Assembly (NCBI GenBank): GCA_023384415.1
Contig: JAHDWJ010000006.1
Coordinates: 41,162 to 105,161, forward strand
Direction: 5' to 3'
Origin: Anaerolineae bacterium
GTDB taxonomy: Bacteria > Chloroflexota > Anaerolineae > Promineifilales > Promineifilaceae
DNA length: 64,000 nt
Shown: positions 61,285 to 64,000 of the stretch, piece by piece
Layout: every line of letters begins with the position of its first letter
Position numbering within the stretch: position 1 is the first letter of the stretch
The notes under the pieces: generated by a model
What the model was told of the DNA's origin: nothing
Database searches by the model: none
What the model saw: the letters and a program-made list of their open reading frames with translations, nothing else
Position numbers and translations under genes: made by a program

Positions 61285-62100
61285 CTACGGTTGGACGACG
61301 TTTTCTAATTGCTGTGTGCCAACGGTGATTTGCACGGTGTGACCGGGCCGCAATGAAAATTCATCTGTGGGCACAATGCCGGTGCCAGTCATCAAAAAGA
61401 CGCCATCAGGAAACGTCAGCTCTTTGGTCAGATGCTCTACCAGCTCTGTCAGTGACCGCTTCATCTGCGAACGCTGGGTCAGGCCCTGATAAATGATCTG
61501 GCCGGCCTGGAACACATCTAATTGGATCGGTAGATCATCAATCTCAGGGGCGGTGGCAAGCTGGATGCCTGGACCAAGGGCACAAGCCCCGTCATAAATT
61601 TTGGCCTGCGGTAAATAGAGGGGGTTCGCTCCCTCGATGTCACGGGAAGAAACGTCATTGCCGGCACAATAGCCGACGATTTCGCGGCCGCTGTTAATCA
61701 CCAACGTTAATTCTGGTTCAGGCACATTCCATTCGCTGTCCTGGCGGATACGGATGGGCATTTTGTGGCCCACTACCCGCCAACCGATGGCTTTGAAAAA
61801 TAGTTCTGGTCGTGCGGCCGCATAAACCTTTTCGTAAACGTCTTTGACCTCAGACTCCTGCTCTCGTGCTTCCCGGCTGCGCCGGTAAGTGACCCCGGCC
61901 GCCCACACTTCATGGGTGGGTTCCAGCGGGGGTAATAAGGGATGAACGGCCGTTTCGCCAACCGGTAAAGCCTGAAGCATCTGCCACATAGCCGCACGGG
62001 GCAAGGCCAGTAACATGGTTAAGTTGAACTGCCGGGGTAAATAGCAGCCAGCCAACGCCCAATTGGGACCATCGGGTGTCTGATGTCGGGTTAACTCCAT
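61285..62100 (-). CDS. FAH-family protein, probable 2-keto-3-deoxy-pentonate dehydratase
   Basis: Fumarylacetoacetate-hydrolase-fold protein of 271 residues. [49 protein letters not shown] (metal-binding Glu residues in VPEPEL), [20 protein letters not shown] and [11 protein letters not shown] fit the group that includes 2-keto-3-deoxy-D-arabinonate/xylonate dehydratases, which make alpha-ketoglutarate semialdehyde. First gene of the minus-strand pentose operon; its ATG (62100) lies 33 bp from the minus-strand -10 box. Assignment to this reaction relies on the neighbours. Confidence 0.8.
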   Translation of the reverse strand: MELTRHQTPDGPNWALAGCYLPRQFNLTMLLALPRAAMWQMLQALPVGETAVHPLLPPLEPTHEVWAAGVTYRRSREAREQESEVKDVYEKVYAAARPELFFKAIGWRVVGHKMPIRIRQDSEWNVPEPELTLVINSGREIVGYCAGNDVSSRDIEGANPLYLPQAKIYDGACALGPGIQLATAPEIDDLPIQLDVFQAGQIIYQGLTQRSQMKRSLTELVEHLTKELTFPDGVFLMTGTGIVPTDEFSLRPGHTVQITVGTQQLENVVQP

Positions 62101-62119
62101 AAGCGCACCATGATTCTAA

Positions 62120-62183
62120 CAACGTTTGCAAGATTATATTGACACTCCGCTGAAAATCAAGTAAATTAGTGCAAACGCTTGCA
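62120..62183. promoter_or_regulatory. Divergent promoters with two LacI-type operators
   Basis: Plus strand (regulator): TTGACA (62139-62144), 17 nt, TAAATT (62162-62167), then operator TGCAAACGCTTGCA (62170-62183). Minus strand (pentose genes): TTGATT (62160-62155), 16 nt, perfect TATAAT (62138-62133), then a half-degenerate operator CTTGCAAACGTTG (62132-62120). Each operator covers the start region of one promoter. The LacI-family core (CAAACGcTTGC, with central CG) is clear. Confidence 0.85.
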
Positions 62184-62205
62184 AATTCATCCGAGGAAAA
62201 AAGAG

Positions 62206-63243
62206 ATGGCCCGTAAGAAATCGTCTAATGGGGTGACAATTATTGACGTAGCCGAAGAGGCTGGCGTTTCTTATTCCACCGTGTCGCGCGTCGTCAATAA
62301 TAAATCCTATGTGAAGCCAGATACACGGGCCAAAGTGATGGGGGCCATGACCCGCCTGGGGTATCAGGCCAATTTGCAAGCCCGTAGTTTAGCCGGGGGG
62401 CGGTCTAATGTGATTGGTCTGCTGGTTGTAGACCTGACGACGCAATATGTGGGGGAGATTATTCGCGGTATTGATGAGATTTTGACCGCCAATCAATATG
62501 AGCTAATGCTGTATACAACCCACCGTCGTAAAACAAAAGAGTCGGCGTATGTCAATATGATGGCGCGGGGGCTGGCCGACGGTTTGCTCATTGTTTTGCC
62601 ACGTGATCCCGAAGCGTACTTAACCTCGTTACGCGAGCGAGATTTCCCGTATGTCCTGATTGACCAGTTTGGCATAGATGATTCTGACTTAACTGTGACG
62701 GCGGCCAATCGTGAAGGGGGGTATGCCGCGACCCGGCATCTTATCGAACTGGGGCACCGGCGAATTGCCATTATTACCGGCTGGATGGATATGATTGCTG
62801 CCCGCCATCGCCTGGAAGGGTATCGTGCGGCCCTGGCTGACTATCATATTGAATATGACGAAGCCCTGGTCTATGAAGGGGACTTTAGCCAACCGTGTGG
62901 CTTTCATGGGGCTAATCACCTGTTAGATTTAGCATCGCCGCCCACCGCTATATTTGCCTCTAGCGATTTGATTGCTATGGGGGTGATGGATGCAGCCCGC
63001 GGCCGCGGCATCAAAATACCCACAGACCTTTCCCTGATTGGTTTTGATGACATCCCTATGTCGGCTGTTCTCATCCCCCAATTAACCACCGTGAGACAAC
63101 CTCTGGATGAAATGGGTCGTCGCGCCACCCAAATTCTTTTAGACCTGATTCAGAAACCAGAGGCCAAACAGACCAGTGTTGTCCTGGCAACCGAGCTAAT
63201 CCTACGGGAGTCAACGGCCCCACCACGCCCGGACATGGCCTGA
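62206..63243 (+). CDS. LacI-family transcriptional regulator of pentose genes
   Basis: Regulator of 345 residues. The N-terminal HTH is textbook: VTIIDVAEEAGVSYSTVSRVV followed by the hinge helix NLQARSLAGGRSNVIGLLV. The sugar-binding domain has two periplasmic-binding-like lobes (LVVDLTTQYVGEIIRGID, VLIDQFGIDDSDLTV, AIITGWMDMIAARHRLEGY, GFDDIPMSAVLIPQLTTVRQPLDEMG). ATG at 62206 with GAGGA upstream. It is divergent from the pentose operon; operators at 62120-62183 and 63271-63284 suggest autoregulation and control of both sides. Probable inducer: xylose, xylonate or a related sugar. Confidence 0.92.
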   Translation: MARKKSSNGVTIIDVAEEAGVSYSTVSRVVNNKSYVKPDTRAKVMGAMTRLGYQANLQARSLAGGRSNVIGLLVVDLTTQYVGEIIRGIDEILTANQYELMLYTTHRRKTKESAYVNMMARGLADGLLIVLPRDPEAYLTSLRERDFPYVLIDQFGIDDSDLTVTAANREGGYAATRHLIELGHRRIAIITGWMDMIAARHRLEGYRAALADYHIEYDEALVYEGDFSQPCGFHGANHLLDLASPPTAIFASSDLIAMGVMDAARGRGIKIPTDLSLIGFDDIPMSAVLIPQLTTVRQPLDEMGRRATQILLDLIQKPEAKQTSVVLATELILRESTAPPRPDMA

Positions 63244-63260
63244 GTGATCAATAATTTTTT

Positions 63261-63289
63261 TTGTCAGGTTTTGCAAACGCTTGCAGATT
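63261..63289 (+). promoter_or_regulatory. LacI-type operator with weak promoter upstream of the sugar-binding protein
   Basis: TTGTCA (63261-63266), 17-nt spacer, CAGATT (63284-63289); the operator TGCAAACGCTTGCA (63272-63285) fills the spacer. It is the same 14-mer as at 62170-62183. The transporter start is 320 bp downstream with a terminator-like hairpin in between (63322-63381), so the real promoter of the transporter may be different. Confidence 0.7.
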
Positions 63290-63321
63290 TCTGGGGAGCA
63301 GTATGAGGTCGTTAAATGGTG

Positions 63322-63381
63322 AAAAGCCTGGCTTTTTCATCTCTGGCCTTGACAGCCTAATTTCGCTAGAGCCAGGCTTTT
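63322..63381 (+). terminator. Terminator-like hairpin after the lacI-type gene
   Basis: AAAAGCCTGGCT (63322-63333) and AGCCAGGCTTTT (63370-63381) with a 36-nt loop, followed by T. Placed 80 bp after the regulator stop. Confidence 0.75.
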
Positions 63382-63429
63382 TTGACTGGATGCAGCTTTG
63401 CTATCCAACAAAATAGTATCTTGCGACTC

Positions 63430-63512
63430 CACTTCTTGTGCCGAAAACAAGAAGTGATCCACAGATAAAACAAATCAGTGTTCATTGGTGACATCTGTGG
63501 ATAAATCTCTTC
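63430..63512. repeat. Hairpin and ATCTGTGG-family dyad before the transporter gene
   Basis: CACTTCTTGT / ACAAGAAGTG (63430-63456) is a perfect 10-bp hairpin; then GATCCACAGATAAAACAAATC ... GACATCTGTGGATAAATCTCT (63456-63512), related to the repeats that flank the GxxExxY gene. Confidence 0.75.
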
Positions 63513-63609
63513 TGGCTTGTCCAGGTTAGGAGGTGTTATTGAATTGAGATAATGATAAGTTGGTTGTCCCCCGTCCAATCGTTAGCACAAAGTGAATCAG
63601 GAGAGAAAA

Positions 63610-64000
63610 ATGAAAAAGCTTATTCCCCTGCTATTGGTTGCCTTACTGGCCATGGTTGCCTGTACCAGTGAGCCTGTTGAAGTTACCCGTGTTGTTTCTG
63701 AAATAGTGGAAATTACCCGTGTCGTCACCGAAACGATTGAAGTAGAGGGCGTTTCAGTTGAAGTCACGCGCGTTGTTACTGAGCAGGTTGTTGTAGAAAC
63801 GGCGGCCACAGGGCCTGGTGTAACCCCCTTAAATGCCCCCGATGTCTACGGCTTACCTAGAAATCAAATGTTGATTGTAGACATTTTAACCGGCCGTATT
63901 GGCTCACCCAACAATTTCAATGAATGGGTTGGTTGGAAGTGGCGTGATCGCGGTATGCAAAATCTGGCTAACGAACCCTTATGGTCTGTTGACTTTGCTA
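63610..64000 (+). CDS. ABC-transporter substrate-binding lipoprotein, 5' part
   Basis: The window ends inside the gene; 130 codons are visible. Signal peptide with lipobox (LLVALLAMVACTSEP, Cys 18), then a stalk of three to four repeats of (E)VTRVVxE (VEVTRVVSE, VEITRVVTE, VEVTRVVTE), a style typical of Chloroflexota binding lipoproteins. The mature start (GLPRNQMLIVDILTGRIGSP, NFNEWVGWKW, NLANEPLWSVDF) resembles family-5 (peptide/nickel-like) or other extracellular solute-binding proteins; the class is not decided. ATG at 63610 with AGGAGA 5-8 nt upstream. Placement after the LacI-type gene suggests a pentose or xyloside uptake system. Confidence 0.8.
   Translation, partial: MKKLIPLLLVALLAMVACTSEPVEVTRVVSEIVEITRVVTETIEVEGVSVEVTRVVTEQVVVETAATGPGVTPLNAPDVYGLPRNQMLIVDILTGRIGSPNNFNEWVGWKWRDRGMQNLANEPLWSVDFA

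Larger units (their letters stand above)
810..63006. repeat. Highly iterated palindrome GCGGCCGC (HIP1-like), about 142 exact copies
   Basis: Start positions found by reading: 810,1279,2199,2368,2662,3075,3692,3816,4623,6268,7501,7819,9527,9821,10739,10977,13067,13385,14309,14944,15139,16224,16343,17403,17614,18360,18512,18741,19442,19831,20001,20350,20394,20516,20701,21012,21069,21317,22921,22927,23568,24058,24367,24895,25005,25141,25365,26158,26577,26911,26971,27148,27716,27985,28057,28426,28613,29074,29590,29773,30711,31606,31788,32735,32773,33512,34007,34166,34661,35063,35075,35389,36205,37277,37886,38102,38457,38836,39347,39982,40258,40615,41080,41238,41523,41837,42064,42104,42180,42485,43337,43732,43999,44879,44957,45453,45606,45783,46488,47164,47327,48260,48584,48707,49373,49466,49763,50447,50567,50787,50994,51509,51572,52280,52376,52985,53197,53412,53855,54016,54203,54346,54736,55171,55486,56475,57059,57116,57889,57942,58272,58834,59026,59383,59498,60205,60530,60923,61103,61684,61814,62999. 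About half of those checked extend to CGCGGCCGCG. In genes it reads Ala-Ala-Ala, Gly-Arg or Arg-Pro depending on frame. Copies at 7819 and 39347 are intergenic. Assuming 55-60 % G+C, 2-4 copies would be expected by chance. The hand count may be off by a few. Confidence 0.95.

Noticed and set aside
810..63006. GCGGCCGC copies as cloning linkers or assembly artefacts
   Set aside because: They lie inside conserved genes in frames that keep the protein intact and have no common flanks beyond 1-2 nt, which a linker would show.
1..64000. tRNA, rRNA, tmRNA or RNase P genes
   Set aside because: No TTCGA-type T-loop with matching acceptor stem or other conserved core was found by eye. A covariance search would be needed to exclude them firmly.

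Overview
The window looks like a chromosomal segment of an uncultured member of the Chloroflexota, most likely Anaerolineae. This is an inference from gene content, not from a phylogenetic marker. The supporting points are a sugar-binding lipoprotein with a Glu-Val-Thr-Arg-Val-Val repeat stalk after the lipobox (right edge), large membrane glycosyltransferases with repeated extracytoplasmic beta-domains, a sufR/sufCBD-rhodanese-sufS cluster, and a dcw cluster without murE. No rRNA, tRNA, CRISPR array or intact transposon was recognised.

Layout. 1-6.5 kb: a 14-bp tandem repeat, a polyprenyl-phosphate sugar transferase, an S41 protease, RlmN, a CAP-domain secreted protein, a decayed Uma2 gene and an FGE/SUMF1-type protein. 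6.5-14.1 kb: Fe-S assembly (MIP18/SufT-like protein, SufR-like repressor, then divergent sufC-sufB-sufD, a rhodanese and sufS, each block closed by a clear terminator). 14.1-20.8 kb: FemX-like ligase, a GxxExxY gene between direct repeats, an isocitrate/isopropylmalate-type dehydrogenase, a lipoprotein, an MGH1-like glycosidase, an EEP-family hydrolase and a BtuF-like binding protein. 20.9-39.3 kb: the division and cell-wall (dcw) cluster, all on the minus strand, in the order mraZ-rsmH-ftsL-ftsI-murF-mraY-murD-ftsW-murG-cvpA-murC-murB-ddl-ftsQ-ftsA-ftsZ, with a textbook MraZ operator upstream. 39.3-54.7 kb: a reverse-transcriptase remnant, a membrane protein, trmD, an rmlD-like gene, a Uma2 gene, two GT2 glycosyltransferases, rnhB, small and decayed genes, two very large membrane proteins and an M24-type protein. 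54.7-64 kb: a pentose cluster (xylB, xylA, xylonate-type dehydratase, ketoglutarate-semialdehyde dehydrogenase, FAH-family dehydratase) divergent from a LacI-type regulator, then the start of a sugar ABC-transporter binding protein. Three LacI-type operators link the cluster.

The most unusual property is global, not a single gene. The 8-bp palindrome GCGGCCGC occurs about 142 times (one per ~450 bp), in almost every gene and also between genes. Base composition would predict only two to four copies. This is the same kind of signal as HIP1 (GCGATCGC) in cyanobacteria, but with a different core. A second layer consists of 7-nt-periodic tandem repeats at most gene junctions of the dcw cluster and elsewhere. 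Some lie in frame inside conserved genes (murC, murD, trmD, the start of rnhB), where they encode extra peptide segments. A third layer is longer dyad elements of several families (ATCTGTGG-type, CCGC(T/G)AAG-type, CCAGACTC-type, CCCTCACC-type). One of these forms direct repeats flanking the GxxExxY gene.

Functionally, the genes describe a cell that makes peptidoglycan with a regulated dcw operon and possibly FemX-type cross-bridges. It builds Fe-S clusters under SufR-type control, synthesises surface glycans, and can use pentoses both by isomerisation (XylA/XylB) and by an oxidative, non-phosphorylating (Weimberg-like) route to 2-oxoglutarate.
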